From assembly GCF_900108105.1 (NCBI RefSeq), contig NZ_FNUR01000007.1:1-64000 (forward strand): a stretch of DNA of 64,000 bases, read 5' to 3'. A program made the position numbers and the translations under genes. This DNA is from Butyrivibrio sp. Su6 (GTDB lineage Bacteria > Bacillota > Clostridia > Lachnospirales > Lachnospiraceae). Below are positions 7,351-16,842 of the stretch, piece by piece. The notes under the pieces were generated by a model, which was given only the letters and a program-made list of their open reading frames with translations, was not told the DNA's origin and made no database searches. Positions within the stretch are counted from its first letter, which is position 1; each line of letters starts with the position of its first letter.

Positions 7351-8994
7351 TCAAATCTCAGCTGCTCTCTTTAATGCATCTTCTATATGAGGAAGGAAGT
7401 TTTCTCTTCCAACAAGTTCTACGAAACCATCTTTTTCCATGGTGTTCATAGGCTGCTCATTAACATGTGAAAAGACAAGCTGGACATTGTTTTTCTTACA
7501 TCTGTCGTAGAGCTGCTCAAGTGAATGCATAGCTGTTGCATCGATAGCAGGTACACCACGCATACGGATAACAAGTGCTCTTGTGAAATCCTTGAAACTG
7601 ATCTCTGCAATCTGCTCAGCATCACCAAAGAACATAGGTCCTGAAATCTCATATACCCTTACGTGCTTTGGAATATCCTTAAGCTCTGGTCCATCAGGGT
7701 CATCTTCAGGATCATAATACTTCCATCCACGAACTCTTGACTCCTCGCTCATTCTCTTCATGAAGAGAACACAAGCTGCAACCATACCAACTTCAATAGC
7801 TACAACAAGATCAAATACTACAGTAAGTACAAATGTTGTTACAAGAACTATGATATCGCTCTTTGGAGCTGTTTTGCACAGATGAGCAAAGGTCTTGTAC
7901 TGACACATATTGTAAGCAACCATGAAAAGAATTGATGCAATGGTTGGCATAGGAATAAGTGCAGCAAGTGGCATGAGAATAACAAGTACCAAAACAAGGC
8001 AGATTGCGTGAACCATACCTGCAATAGGAGTTCTTCCACCATTTTTAATGTTTGCAGCTGTTCTGGCAATAGCTCCTGTTGCAGGAATACCACCAAATAA
8101 AGCTGATCCGATATTACCAACACCCTGGGCAACGAGCTCCATATTGGATCTGTGCTTAGAATCGATCATGCTGTCAGCCACAACACATGACAAAAGAGAT
8201 TCTATTGCTGCAAGGATTGCTATAGTGAATCCATCTCCTGCTACAGACTGAATTGTCTTAAAGCTAAATTCAGGCATATGAGGAGTAGGAAGTTTTCCAC
8301 TAATCTCGTAAAGATCGCCGATTGTATTAACATGAAGTCCACCAAATTTAACAATAAGGATACCGACGATAACAGCTATAAGAGAACCAGGGATCTTCTG
8401 ATTTACCTTTGGCCATACGATCTGGATCGCAAGACAAAGAAGTCCTACAAGAAGTGCCTGGCAGTTAAAGGTTCCTATATTTTTTACGATTGCTTCCACC
8501 TTATCAACTGTCTCAACAGTAGCTGTTCCAGCCGGATAAGTAAGTCCCAAAAAGTCTTTTACCTGACCTATCGCAATTGTTACTGCAATACCTGCTGTAA
8601 ATCCTGTTGTAATTGTATAAGGGATAAATTTGATAAGGGAGCCAAGTTTAAATACTCCCATCAGAATAAGTAAAACACCCGCAAATATAGTTGCAAGGGC
8701 AAGACCATCCATTCCCTTTGTTGCTACGATACCTGCTACGATAGTAGCAAATGCAGCTGTCGGTCCTGCTATCTGAACTCTGCTGCCGCCAAGGAATGAA
8801 ATAATAAATCCGGCAACAATCGCTGTGTAAAGACCTTCCTGTGGTCCAACACCTGAAGCAAGAGCAAGTGCAATTGAAAGGGGAAGTGCTATGATAGCAA
8901 CAATGATTCCCGCAACAAGATCAGTTGCAAACTGCTTGCCATTGTAACCCTTAAGGGCCGTAAATAACATGGGTTTTAATTTTTCGTTTTCCAT
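7351..8994 (-). CDS. SulP-family anion transporter with STAS domain
   Basis: This is a membrane permease of the SulP/SLC26 family (547 residues), moving sulfate, bicarbonate or another anion. The first 400 or so residues form hydrophobic helices with typical motifs (FATDLVAGIIVAIIALPLSIALA, QIAGPTAAFA, GIPATGAIARTAANI). The C-terminus is a cytoplasmic STAS domain containing FTRALVIRMRGVPAIDATAM. I place the start at 8994, where GAGGAG precedes the ATG; an upstream in-frame ATG falls in the oppA terminator. It is monocistronic, with a terminator on each side. The anion cannot be assigned from sequence; no bicarbonate or sulfate pathway genes adjoin it. Confidence 0.9.
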   Translation of the reverse strand: MENEKLKPMLFTALKGYNGKQFATDLVAGIIVAIIALPLSIALALASGVGPQEGLYTAIVAGFIISFLGGSRVQIAGPTAAFATIVAGIVATKGMDGLALATIFAGVLLILMGVFKLGSLIKFIPYTITTGFTAGIAVTIAIGQVKDFLGLTYPAGTATVETVDKVEAIVKNIGTFNCQALLVGLLCLAIQIVWPKVNQKIPGSLIAVIVGILIVKFGGLHVNTIGDLYEISGKLPTPHMPEFSFKTIQSVAGDGFTIAILAAIESLLSCVVADSMIDSKHRSNMELVAQGVGNIGSALFGGIPATGAIARTAANIKNGGRTPIAGMVHAICLVLVLVILMPLAALIPMPTIASILFMVAYNMCQYKTFAHLCKTAPKSDIIVLVTTFVLTVVFDLVVAIEVGMVAACVLFMKRMSEESRVRGWKYYDPEDDPDGPELKDIPKHVRVYEISGPMFFGDAEQIAEISFKDFTRALVIRMRGVPAIDATAMHSLEQLYDRCKKNNVQLVFSHVNEQPMNTMEKDGFVELVGRENFLPHIEDALKRAAEI

Positions 8995-9029
8995 AATCTC
9001 CTCACCTGAATAAATAAACTTAGAAAAAA

Positions 9030-9055
9030 AGCCGCCACGCGTGAGCATGGCGGCT
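9030..9055 (-). terminator. Terminator of oppA
   Basis: AGCCGCCA (9030-9037) pairs with TGGCGGCT (9048-9055) around a 10-nt loop and is followed on the minus strand by seven T residues. It lies between the oppA stop and the sulP start. A second 8-bp inverted repeat (9057-9064 with 9073-9080) overlaps the oppA stop codon. Confidence 0.85.
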
Positions 9056-9078
9056 CAATGACTACAATATTATAGTCA

Positions 9079-10977
9079 TTATTCTGCTACTGTGCAATAC
9101 ATGAAGTACTTGTATCCAAGTGGGCTTGAGAAGAAGCCGTTTACCTTGTCAGAGATCATGTAAAGATCTGTGTAGTAATAGATTGGGCAGATGCAACCTG
9201 TTGACATAAGCAGGTCTTCTGCTCTGTGCATAAGTGCATAACGTGTGTTAGCATCTGTGCACTTCTTGATGTCAGCGATAACTACATCATATGTCTCAGC
9301 CCAGGTTCCGTTCTCAACCTTTGTGTCATATCCAAGGTCTGTAAGATCGATTGAGTATGCAGCAACCTTAGCGTTGTCGCCCTTACCGAACTGAACATCG
9401 TTGTTACCTGAAGCTGTTGTCCACATATCAAGGAATGAAATAGGATCGTTGTAATCACCAAGCCAACCGTTACGAGCGATTGAATAGTTACCAGCTTTAC
9501 GTGTATCAAGGAATGTAGCCCACTCCTGGTTCTCAAGGTTAAGTGTGATACCTACACCTGCAAATGTTGACTGAATAGCTTCACCAATTGCTTTGTGTCC
9601 CTCTGATGTGTTGTAGAGGTATGTAAGTGTTGGGAAGTCTGTGAACTGCTGTGTAGCCTCATCAAATGTATAGTACTTCTTAAGTGTTTCAAGTGCTGAA
9701 GTCCAGTTTGCTTCGTAAGCTGCATCTGTTACATCGTAGTAACCTGTGAAGCTTGAATCTGGTCCGGCATTCTCATAGAACTGAGATCCATCAGCATCTG
9801 TAAGACCCATAGCAACGAATGAAGATGCAGGAACCTGTCCACCCTGTGCAATATCGTTTACAATGTAGTTTCTGTCGATGAGAAGTGCAAGTGCATTACG
9901 AACTTCATTCTCAGCATTTGCTTTTTCAACACCTGTAAGAGTACTTGTTGAAGGAAGGATCTCTTCATTGATGTTCCAGCATACATAGTATGTTCCAAGC
10001 TGACCTGCTGTTACAAACTGTGTAGGATAGTTCTCTTTAAGAGAAGCGATCTCGTTTGTAGGAACATCATCGATGAACTCCCAGTCACCATTCTCAAAGT
10101 TAGCGAGCTGGTTGTTAGCATCATCTGAAAGATAGAAGTTAATCTCGTTCATTGTTACGTCAGCAGCATCTACAAAGTTCTCATTCTTTGTAAGAGTGAT
10201 AACTGAGTTGTGCTCCCATGATGTCATTGTGTAAGCACCATTGTTTACATATGTAGAAGGATCTGTAGCCCATGACTCGTTAGCAACAACATCCTCACGA
10301 ACAGGCATATATGTTGGGAATGCAAGAAGCTCATTCCAATATGCGATCTGGTTAGCAAGTGTAACTTCAAGAGTCTTATCATCGATAGCTTTTACATTAA
10401 GCTTTTCTTCTCCTGTTGCGCCGTCAGCCCAAATATCAGCATATCCGTCAACAACTTCGAACATGTAGCCGTAGTCTGCTGCAAGAGCCTGGCTTGCTGC
10501 ACGGTTCCATGCAAATACGAAGTCACCAGCTGTTACAGGCTGTCCATCTGACCATGTAAGACCATCACGAAGTGTGTAAGTATAAGTAACTGTTCCATCC
10601 TCATTCTCAACACCATCTACAAGTGCTTCTGCACAGTCTGGCTGAAGCTCAAGGTTTCCGTTTGCATCAAGTCCCCACTTAGCAAGACCTGAGAAAAGGT
10701 GGTTGATCATTGTTGCACCATCAACTGCAGAGTTAAGTGCTGGATCGAGTGTTGCAGGCTCAGAAGCAAGACAAACATTGATCACACCCTTGTTTGTTCC
10801 TGCATCAGCTGCTGGAGCAGCATCTGTTGAAGCATTAGCATCAGAAGCTGTTGATTCTGTGCTCTGTGGTTGCTGGGTATCTGTGCTCTGTGTAGCTGTG
10901 TCAGCTGAAGCGCCGCAAGCTGCAAGGCTCAGTACCATTGATGAAGCAAGTAATACTGATAATAACTTCTTTTTCAT
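9079..10977 (-). CDS. oppA: Oligopeptide ABC transporter substrate-binding lipoprotein OppA
   Basis: This is the extracellular solute-binding protein of a peptide importer (family 5, OppA/DppA type), 632 residues. It starts with a lipoprotein signal peptide, with lipobox LSLAACGA placing the acylated Cys near residue 21. A Thr/Ser/Ala-rich linker follows (about residues 25-60). The mature domain carries family features such as CLASEPATLDPALN, YTLRDGLTWSDGQPVTAGDFVFAWNR and NGWLGDYNDPISFLD. The start at 10977 has a consensus AAGGAGG upstream. It is the last gene of the opp cluster, 64 bp after oppF, with its own strong ribosome site and a terminator, as expected for a protein made in excess. 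Confidence 0.95.
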   Translation of the reverse strand: MKKKLLSVLLASSMVLSLAACGASADTATQSTDTQQPQSTESTASDANASTDAAPAADAGTNKGVINVCLASEPATLDPALNSAVDGATMINHLFSGLAKWGLDANGNLELQPDCAEALVDGVENEDGTVTYTYTLRDGLTWSDGQPVTAGDFVFAWNRAASQALAADYGYMFEVVDGYADIWADGATGEEKLNVKAIDDKTLEVTLANQIAYWNELLAFPTYMPVREDVVANESWATDPSTYVNNGAYTMTSWEHNSVITLTKNENFVDAADVTMNEINFYLSDDANNQLANFENGDWEFIDDVPTNEIASLKENYPTQFVTAGQLGTYYVCWNINEEILPSTSTLTGVEKANAENEVRNALALLIDRNYIVNDIAQGGQVPASSFVAMGLTDADGSQFYENAGPDSSFTGYYDVTDAAYEANWTSALETLKKYYTFDEATQQFTDFPTLTYLYNTSEGHKAIGEAIQSTFAGVGITLNLENQEWATFLDTRKAGNYSIARNGWLGDYNDPISFLDMWTTASGNNDVQFGKGDNAKVAAYSIDLTDLGYDTKVENGTWAETYDVVIADIKKCTDANTRYALMHRAEDLLMSTGCICPIYYYTDLYMISDKVNGFFSSPLGYKYFMYCTVAE

Positions 10978-11041
10978 AATTATCCTCCTTGTAAGATAAT
11001 AAGTTTTTTTATAAAAAATGCTGGATCGCATCTTCTATCTT

Positions 11042-12058
11042 TTAGTTAAGAACTATCTTGTTCTGAATCTTTGAAACATCTTCAATATGATGGCAGGCTA
11101 CAAAATGTCCTGATGAAACCTCTTTAAACTCAGGCATACTCATGGCACAATCCTCCTGAGCATATGGACATCTTGTTCTAAACGGGCATCCTGACGGTGC
11201 ATTAAGCGGGCTCGGTATATCTCCCGAAAGGACAATTCTCTTATTAGCCCTAGCTATCTTTGGATCCGGTACAGGTACCGATGAAAGAAGGGACTTGCTG
11301 TATGGATGCAGCGGATTGTTATAAATTTCCTCAGCATCAGCAAGTTCTACCATTTTTCCAAGGTACATAACCGCAATTCTGTCACTGATATGTCTTACAA
11401 CCAAAAGGTCATGAGCAATGAAAAGATATGTAAGTCCCAATTTGTCCTGAAGCTCATCAAACATGTTTATGACCTGAGCCTGAATAGAAACGTCTAGGGC
11501 TGAAACCGGCTCATCGCACACGATAAATTCCGGATTTACAGCAAGGGATCTTGCGATACCGATACGCTGACGCTGTCCGCCTGAAAACTCGTGGGCATAT
11601 CTTGACGCATGCTCAGAGTTAAGTCCTACATAACTCATAAGTTCAAGGATACGATCTCTTCTCTCTTCCTTGGTCTTGTAAAGGCCGTGGATATCAAGAG
11701 GCTCTCCGATAATGTCAGAAACTGTCATTCTTGGATTAAGCGATGAATAAGGATCCTGGAAAACCATTGTGGCTTTCTTTCTAAACTCTTTTATGTCATC
11801 CTTAGTCTTGATCTGCTTTCCGTCATACCAGATTTCTCCGGCTGTTGGCTTATAGAGGTTCAAGATCGTACGTCCTACTGTTGTCTTTCCACATCCTGAT
11901 TCTCCTACAAGTCCAAGTGTCTCACCTTTTTTTATGGTAAAAGAGACATCATCTACTGCCTTGAGAGGCTTAGTCTTAAAGAATCCTACATTTACATTGA
12001 AATATTCTTTAAGATGTTTTATTTCTACAAGATTCTTTTTGTTTGATACTTCACTCAT
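11042..12058 (-). CDS. oppF: Oligopeptide ABC transporter ATP-binding protein OppF
   Basis: This is one of the two cytoplasmic ATPases that drive peptide uptake, 338 residues. Walker [10 protein letters not shown], the signature [15 protein letters not shown] and Walker [14 protein letters not shown] are intact. The C-terminal oligopeptide-transporter extension with Cys residues ([15 protein letters not shown]) is typical of OppD/OppF and may bind an iron-sulfur cluster in some homologues. Its ATG shares one base with the oppD stop (TGATG), so the two ATPases are translationally coupled. Confidence 0.95.
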   Translation of the reverse strand: MSEVSNKKNLVEIKHLKEYFNVNVGFFKTKPLKAVDDVSFTIKKGETLGLVGESGCGKTTVGRTILNLYKPTAGEIWYDGKQIKTKDDIKEFRKKATMVFQDPYSSLNPRMTVSDIIGEPLDIHGLYKTKEERRDRILELMSYVGLNSEHASRYAHEFSGGQRQRIGIARSLAVNPEFIVCDEPVSALDVSIQAQVINMFDELQDKLGLTYLFIAHDLLVVRHISDRIAVMYLGKMVELADAEEIYNNPLHPYSKSLLSSVPVPDPKIARANKRIVLSGDIPSPLNAPSGCPFRTRCPYAQEDCAMSMPEFKEVSSGHFVACHHIEDVSKIQNKIVLN

Positions 12059-13044
12059 CAGTTAACCCTGCCTTCCATCTGCTTCTTAACGTTCATCCAG
12101 CAGCCAGCAGCATGATCATCATTGATCTGCATACGCTCTGCTCTTTCGCGCAAACATATCTTCATAGCCGCATCGCATCTGGGTGCAAATGGGCATCCCT
12201 TAGGCATATTAAGAAGGTCAATAGGTGTACCTGCGATAGGTTCAAGTTTCTTGCCCTCTTTTCCTTCTGTAGGGATTGAACGAAGAAGTCCTTTCGTATA
12301 CTCGTGGCATGGATTATAGAAGATCTCATCCGCTGTACCCTGCTCACATATTGAACCGGCATACATAACAATTACTTCATCACACATCTGGGCAACTACT
12401 CCAAGGTCATGTGTGATCATTATTATTGCCATTCCAAGTTCTTTCTGAAGTGACTTCATAAGATCAAGGATCTGAGCCTGTATCGTAACATCCAAAGCTG
12501 TTGTAGGCTCATCCGCAATAAGAATATCCGGTTCGCAGGCAAGCGCCATAGCTATCATTACACGCTGTCTCATGCCACCCGAAAACTCGTATGGATATTG
12601 ATTCATTCTCTTTTCAGGCTCATTTACATTAACAAGTCTGAGCATTTCTATTGCACGCTCTTTTGCCTGCTCTTTATTTCTATCTGTATGAAGGAGAATT
12701 GCCTCCATCAGCTGATGTCCGATTGTATAAGTAGGATTGAGTGATGTCATTGGATCTTGGAAAATGATCGACACCTTATTTCCGCGTACAGTCTTCATGA
12801 CTTTTTCACCGGATCCTACAAGTTCCTGTCCATCAAGTTTGATTGAACCGGAAACTATTTTTCCTGTTCCTGCAAGTATCTGCATTATCGAATATGCAGT
12901 AACTGATTTACCGGAACCGGACTCTCCTACTATTCCCAGGACCTTTCCTCTGTCCAGGTTAAAAGATATTCCATTAACTGCCTTTACCTCACCGGCGTCT
13001 GTGAAGAATGAGGTATGAAGGTCTCTTACTTCAAGTAATCTCAT
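12058..13044 (-). CDS. oppD: Oligopeptide ABC transporter ATP-binding protein OppD
   Basis: This is the partner ATPase of OppF in the peptide importer, 328 residues. Walker [10 protein letters not shown], signature [15 protein letters not shown] and Walker [14 protein letters not shown] are present, followed by the C-terminal segment [15 protein letters not shown]. The ATG at 13044 with GGGAG 9 bp upstream is preferred; an adjacent TTG at 13047 is an alternative. About 140 bp separate it from oppC, occupied by a hairpin flanked by direct repeats that may alter expression of the DF part relative to the BC part. Confidence 0.95.
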   Translation of the reverse strand: MRLLEVRDLHTSFFTDAGEVKAVNGISFNLDRGKVLGIVGESGSGKSVTAYSIMQILAGTGKIVSGSIKLDGQELVGSGEKVMKTVRGNKVSIIFQDPMTSLNPTYTIGHQLMEAILLHTDRNKEQAKERAIEMLRLVNVNEPEKRMNQYPYEFSGGMRQRVMIAMALACEPDILIADEPTTALDVTIQAQILDLMKSLQKELGMAIIMITHDLGVVAQMCDEVIVMYAGSICEQGTADEIFYNPCHEYTKGLLRSIPTEGKEGKKLEPIAGTPIDLLNMPKGCPFAPRCDAAMKICLRERAERMQINDDHAAGCWMNVKKQMEGRVN

Positions 13045-13090
13045 CAATTTATACTCCCGATTGTATATTGTATTTATGATCTTAGTTTTG

Positions 13091-13188
13091 CCTCGTCAAG
13101 TGATTTTCCAATGAAGTTCTGCTCTGACACTTCGTGTCATCCAGAACAAAGTAGTACACCAGACTCGAAAGGACCTCGTCAGGTGATT
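13091..13188. repeat. Hairpin flanked by 15-bp direct repeats between oppC and oppD
   Basis: CCTCGTCAAGTGATT (13091-13105) and CCTCGTCAGGTGATT (13174-13188) match at 14 of 15 positions; the second overlaps the oppC stop codon. Between them a hairpin has outer stem GTTCTG/CAGAAC (13116-13121 with 13142-13147) and inner stem TGACAC/GTGTCA. The layout resembles a tiny insertion with a target duplication, or an intercistronic processing or attenuation signal inside the opp message. Confidence 0.65.
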
Positions 13189-14245
13189 ACTTTTCTAACT
13201 TAGGATCAAATGCATCACGAAGCCCATCACCAAAAAGGTTAAGTGAAAGAACTATAAGTGAAATAACAAGTGCAGGTATTACAAGTCTGTATGGATATGA
13301 TGAAATACCGTTAAGTGCATCTGAGGCCAGAGAACCAAGTGAAGGCATAGGTGCATTTACACCAAGTCCAAGGAATGAGAGATAACTCTCAGTGAAAATA
13401 GCACTTGGAATCTGAAGAGCTGTTGAAATAATGATTACTGAGAAGCAGTTAGGAATAAGATGCTTTAAGATGATCCATTTTCCTCTTGCTCCTGCGGCCT
13501 GGGATGCAAGTACATATTCCTGCTCACGAAGTGAAAGGATCTGACCTCTTATGAGTCTTGCCATTGAAACCCAGTAAAGAACACCAAACACTATAAACAA
13601 ACTGATGATGTTTGAACCGATCTTGGCAAGCACCGTTCCATCCAGAGCGCCTTCCATAACGACCTTAAGTACTGATGAAAGAAGGATGACCATGAGCATA
13701 TCAGGAAGGGAATAGATGATATCAACTATTCTCATGATTATCAGGTCGACCTTTCCTCCTGCGTATCCGGCAACTGAGCCGATTGTCATACCAATGATAA
13801 GAACGATAATGCTGGCAAAAAAGCCAACTGCTAAAGAAATTCTTGTTCCATAAACAACACGGATGAAGTAATCTCTTCCCTGAGAGTCAGTTCCAAAGAT
13901 ATGAGGAATAACTGTCTCTCCCGCTTCCATTCTTCTGATCTCTGATCTGCCGTACTCAAAAGGCTTAAGATCATTGAAGGAATTATCTACCGGCTTACCG
14001 GGTGTCATACCAAGCATCTGGTCATAAGAGTATGGCCAAAACATTGGAATAAAAATTGCTGCCAATGTAATGATCACTATTATGAAGAAACAAACTGTTG
14101 CAACTTTATTTTTTAAAAGTCTCTTTACGCTGTCCTTAAAGAATGTTGATGAAGGACGCATCTGAACCATGTATTCTTTTTCTTCTTCTGTAGCAGGAAT
14201 GAAATCGTCCATGTTAACCTGCGCACTAAGCTTTGAAATATCCAT
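13187..14245 (-). CDS. oppC: Oligopeptide ABC transporter permease OppC
   Basis: This is the second transmembrane subunit of the peptide importer, 352 residues. An N-terminal cytoplasmic tail (about 40 residues) precedes the first membrane helix, followed by the OppC_N-type region and five more helices. The binding-protein-dependent permease loop reads EYVLASQAAGARGKWIILKHLIPN, and the end DGLRDAFDPKLEK is typical of the family. A long insertion with SFNDLKPFEYGRSEIRR lies between the first helix and the HIFGTDSQGRDYF motif. The start has AGGAG 9 bp upstream. It follows oppB by 37 bp. Confidence 0.93.
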   Translation of the reverse strand: MDISKLSAQVNMDDFIPATEEEKEYMVQMRPSSTFFKDSVKRLLKNKVATVCFFIIVIITLAAIFIPMFWPYSYDQMLGMTPGKPVDNSFNDLKPFEYGRSEIRRMEAGETVIPHIFGTDSQGRDYFIRVVYGTRISLAVGFFASIIVLIIGMTIGSVAGYAGGKVDLIIMRIVDIIYSLPDMLMVILLSSVLKVVMEGALDGTVLAKIGSNIISLFIVFGVLYWVSMARLIRGQILSLREQEYVLASQAAGARGKWIILKHLIPNCFSVIIISTALQIPSAIFTESYLSFLGLGVNAPMPSLGSLASDALNGISSYPYRLVIPALVISLIVLSLNLFGDGLRDAFDPKLEK

Positions 14246-14282
14246 CTGGAAAATCTCCTAACAATTTATTGAAATAATGCTC

Positions 14283-15212
14283 TTACTCTAATGTGATTCT
14301 CGGATCTACAACCTTGTACATGATATCTCCCACAAGGTTCATGATTACGATAAGTGTCGCAAGGACGATCGTTGTTCCCATAACCAGCGGGTAATCACGG
14401 CCTGTAATACTGTTTACAAAAGCCCTTCCAATTCCGGGAACTGCAAATATCTGCTCTACTACAAGTGAACCTGTAACAATTCCTGCAAGCATTGGTCCAA
14501 AGTATGTGATTACAGGAATCAGAGAATTTTTAAGGGCATGTCCGAAAATTATCTTCATTCCTGAAACACCTTTTGCCTTGGCTGTTCTTATGTAATCCTG
14601 ACCAAGAACTTCAAGCATTGATGATCTTGTAAGTCTTGTGATATAAGCCATTGGATAAAGAGAAAGTGTAACGACCGGAAGAACCAGTCCATTTTGTGAT
14701 GCGCCGTTTGCCGGGAAGACTTTAAGCTTTATGGCAAAAAGAATAAGAAGAAGTGATCCCATTATAAATGATGGCATAGACACAAATGCTGTGGTAATTA
14801 TCATTATTATCCTATCGATCAGCTTGTTTCTTCTAAGGGCTGCAACAGATCCAAGGATCACTCCGCAGATAAGAGCTATTACAGCTGCAATAACACCAAG
14901 CTTGGCTGAAGTTTTCATTCCGTCAAAGATGATGTCATTAACGTTACGGCCTCTCTGTTTTAATGATGGTCCAAAATCAAACTTCGTTACGATATCTTTC
15001 AAATATGTAAGATACTGAACTACAAGGGGCTTATCCAAACCATATTTGGCCTCCATCGCTGCTTTTACCGATTCGGTAACAGCTTTCTCACCTGTGAATG
15101 GTCCGCCTGGAACTGCATGCATTACGAAAAACGTAACCGTGATAACTACCCAGACTGTAACAATTGCAAGGATGACTCTCTTAACAATGTACATTAGTGT
15201 CTTTGTGTTCAT
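14283..15212 (-). CDS. oppB: Oligopeptide ABC transporter permease OppB
   Basis: This is the first gene of the opp operon and encodes one of the two membrane channel subunits, 309 residues with six predicted helices. Family features include the N-terminal KRVILAIVTVWVVITVTFF helix, the GLDKPLVVQYL segment and the EAA-type loop (QDYIRTAKAKGVSGMKIIFGHALKN). The C-terminal stretch ends in VDPRITLE. GGTGGAG precedes the ATG. A likely promoter lies about 190 bp upstream. Confidence 0.94.
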   Translation of the reverse strand: MNTKTLMYIVKRVILAIVTVWVVITVTFFVMHAVPGGPFTGEKAVTESVKAAMEAKYGLDKPLVVQYLTYLKDIVTKFDFGPSLKQRGRNVNDIIFDGMKTSAKLGVIAAVIALICGVILGSVAALRRNKLIDRIIMIITTAFVSMPSFIMGSLLLILFAIKLKVFPANGASQNGLVLPVVTLSLYPMAYITRLTRSSMLEVLGQDYIRTAKAKGVSGMKIIFGHALKNSLIPVITYFGPMLAGIVTGSLVVEQIFAVPGIGRAFVNSITGRDYPLVMGTTIVLATLIVIMNLVGDIMYKVVDPRITLE

Positions 15213-15391
15213 TCTAAATCTCCACCTACCTGTTTTATTTGTTTATCCAGTTGCTATTAATGGTGCAAAGCGTTGACGCTTCAACGTACTACATCGATTA
15301 TGTTATAAAAATTGCAATGACACCTCTTTTCGTGCGCCATTGCACTTATCGACAAGATTGTATACACGCATATAATCATGCAACTGCCCTT

Positions 15392-15420
15392 ATGTTATAA
15401 GAGTGCTTACTTTATGTCAA
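15392..15420 (-). promoter_or_regulatory. Candidate promoter of the opp operon
   Basis: On the minus strand a perfect -35 hexamer TTGACA (15415-15420) is followed by TATAAC at 15 bp spacing or TAACAT at 17 bp spacing. The remaining stretch 15213-15644 holds no gene. It contains the inverted repeat ATTTCGCTC/GAGCGAAAT (15434-15442 with 15472-15480) and T-rich runs. Confidence 0.5.
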
Positions 15421-15554
15421 GCTAGTTAGGTTAATTTCGCTCTAATTGATTAATAAACATCAACCATCCTTGAGCGAAATACATATGTCCGTGGCCGACG
15501 CACATTTAATTAAGTTTGTTTTTTTGATTTTTTTTAATTCAATTTTTTGCAATG

Positions 15555-15599
15555 AAAAAAATCTACGTAATTATTATATCACAATTACGTAGATTTTTT
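15555..15599 (-). terminator. Strong (bidirectional) terminator of the flagellin-like gene
   Basis: A perfect stem of about 17 bp, AAAAAATCTACGTAATT (15556-15572) with AATTACGTAGATTTTTT (15583-15599), has a 10-nt loop and A/T runs on both sides. It follows the flagellin-like stop codon by 46 bp. Confidence 0.9.
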
Positions 15600-15644
15600 A
15601 ATTAAATTAAATTTAGTTTTAACCGTGTAGAATTAATCAGTTGT

Positions 15645-16412
15645 TCAGGCGAAAAGCATCAGATTTTGCCTTTCATTATCTTCCATTTGTCTTTTCTGGA
15701 GAGTCATTTGGTAAGAATCCAGCGCCTGCTGGGTCTTGAGTTGCTGATAAGCCTTTACAGAATTATCCTCTTCTTTATCCATCTGATATCCATTAAGCTC
15801 AAGTGCTGCATGTGAGTTGTATGATAATGCATAATCAACTCCATTTGTCTGTGCTCCTACATTTGACCTTGAACTTGAAACCTTTTCAAGAGCACTGTCG
15901 ATCGCACTTATGTCAAAATCTCCTGTAACGTCATAGTCTGCTATTCCAAGGGCTTCCAAAGTGGAATTGTAAGTTGAAACCGTAGCCTCAGATCCATTGT
16001 TGTCGGTAGCAACCTTTAGATCCCCATTTGAGCCATCAAGAAGATTCTTTTCGTTGTACTGTGTACTTCCTGCTATATCTTCTATCCCCTGCTTGTACTG
16101 CTCAATCTGATTCTGAATTGCCTGTTTGTCATCGTCTGACAAAGTTCCATTCATTGCCTGAAGAGAAAGTTCTCTGATGGACTGAAGATAATCAGTTATT
16201 CCATCCATTGCTCCATCTTCAATGTTCAAAACAGATTTCGCAGAAGTAAGGTTCTCGCTACCTGCATCAAGGCCATTGACCTGTGACTTGGTTTTCTCCT
16301 GAATAGCCAGCTCTGAAGCTCCCTGAGAAGCACTTTGATAAGTTCCGCCTGCTGCAATAGTGGAATATGGAGAGTAACTACCGTATCCACTCACAGATGA
16401 AATGCTGCTCAT
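15645..16412 (-). CDS. Divergent flagellin-like protein
   Basis: This 255-residue protein carries the helical core of flagellin but not its usual ends. Residues about 35-125 (QVNGLDAGSENLTSAKSVLN, MDGITDYLQSIRELSLQAMN, IAGSTQYNEKNLLDG) match the D1-type region, and residues 165-255 resemble the C-terminal helices (ALEKVSSSRSNVGAQTNGVD). The first 30 residues are Ser/Gly/Tyr-rich instead of the conserved MxINxN start. The last 40 are a Gln/Arg/Met-rich helix. An excellent AGGAGG precedes the ATG. It is monocistronic and has no flagellar neighbours in the window. It may be a minor or non-filament flagellin relative, or a secreted helical protein; export as flagellin is an inference. Confidence 0.7.
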   Translation of the reverse strand: MSSISSVSGYGSYSPYSTIAAGGTYQSASQGASELAIQEKTKSQVNGLDAGSENLTSAKSVLNIEDGAMDGITDYLQSIRELSLQAMNGTLSDDDKQAIQNQIEQYKQGIEDIAGSTQYNEKNLLDGSNGDLKVATDNNGSEATVSTYNSTLEALGIADYDVTGDFDISAIDSALEKVSSSRSNVGAQTNGVDYALSYNSHAALELNGYQMDKEEDNSVKAYQQLKTQQALDSYQMTLQKRQMEDNERQNLMLFA

Positions 16413-16842
16413 ATCGACCTCCTTTTCTCATCATGTGAAGCAAAAAATATACTTACTTAAGGTAATCGTAGCATCATGTAAAGAAAATACTAGACGTAAA
16501 AATATTAATTTTGGGGGATTTTGAAATGATATTTCATAGAAAAAATGTAGCCATGAAACAAGAAGTCAAGACTTCAAGAAAAAATGAACCACAAACCCCG
16601 TCCCTAGGGGCTAGGGGCCATTTTTCCGTATAACGCAAAAACACCCACGGGGGGACGTGAGTGCCTGCGATTTTCTTATGAGGGGGAGATAGTGATTGTC
16701 TCTAAACGGCTTAGAGAACTGTTTCATCACTAACCTTAATTAACAATATAAACTAAAATTGTGTTCAAAAAGTGAATAAAATAATCTTTTTTGTGAACTT
16801 TTTGTGGAGAAAAGGCGAAGTGCTACTTAAAAACAATGTTTT
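16413..16842. other. Intergenic region with several inverted repeats
   Basis: No gene was seen in these 430 bp. They contain short dyads (TGAAAT/ATTTCA and GAAGTC/GACTTC near 16535-16580), a CCCTAGGGGCTAGGGG stretch near 16600, CACCCACG/CGTGAGTG (16642-16649 with 16656-16663), and a two-tier hairpin with TAGTGAT/ATCACTA outside (16690-16696 with 16726-16732) and TCTCTAA/TTAGAGA inside (16699-16705 with 16711-16717). A weak stem at 16763-16798 may end the next minus-strand gene. The strand and role of any RNA are unclear. Confidence 0.5.
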
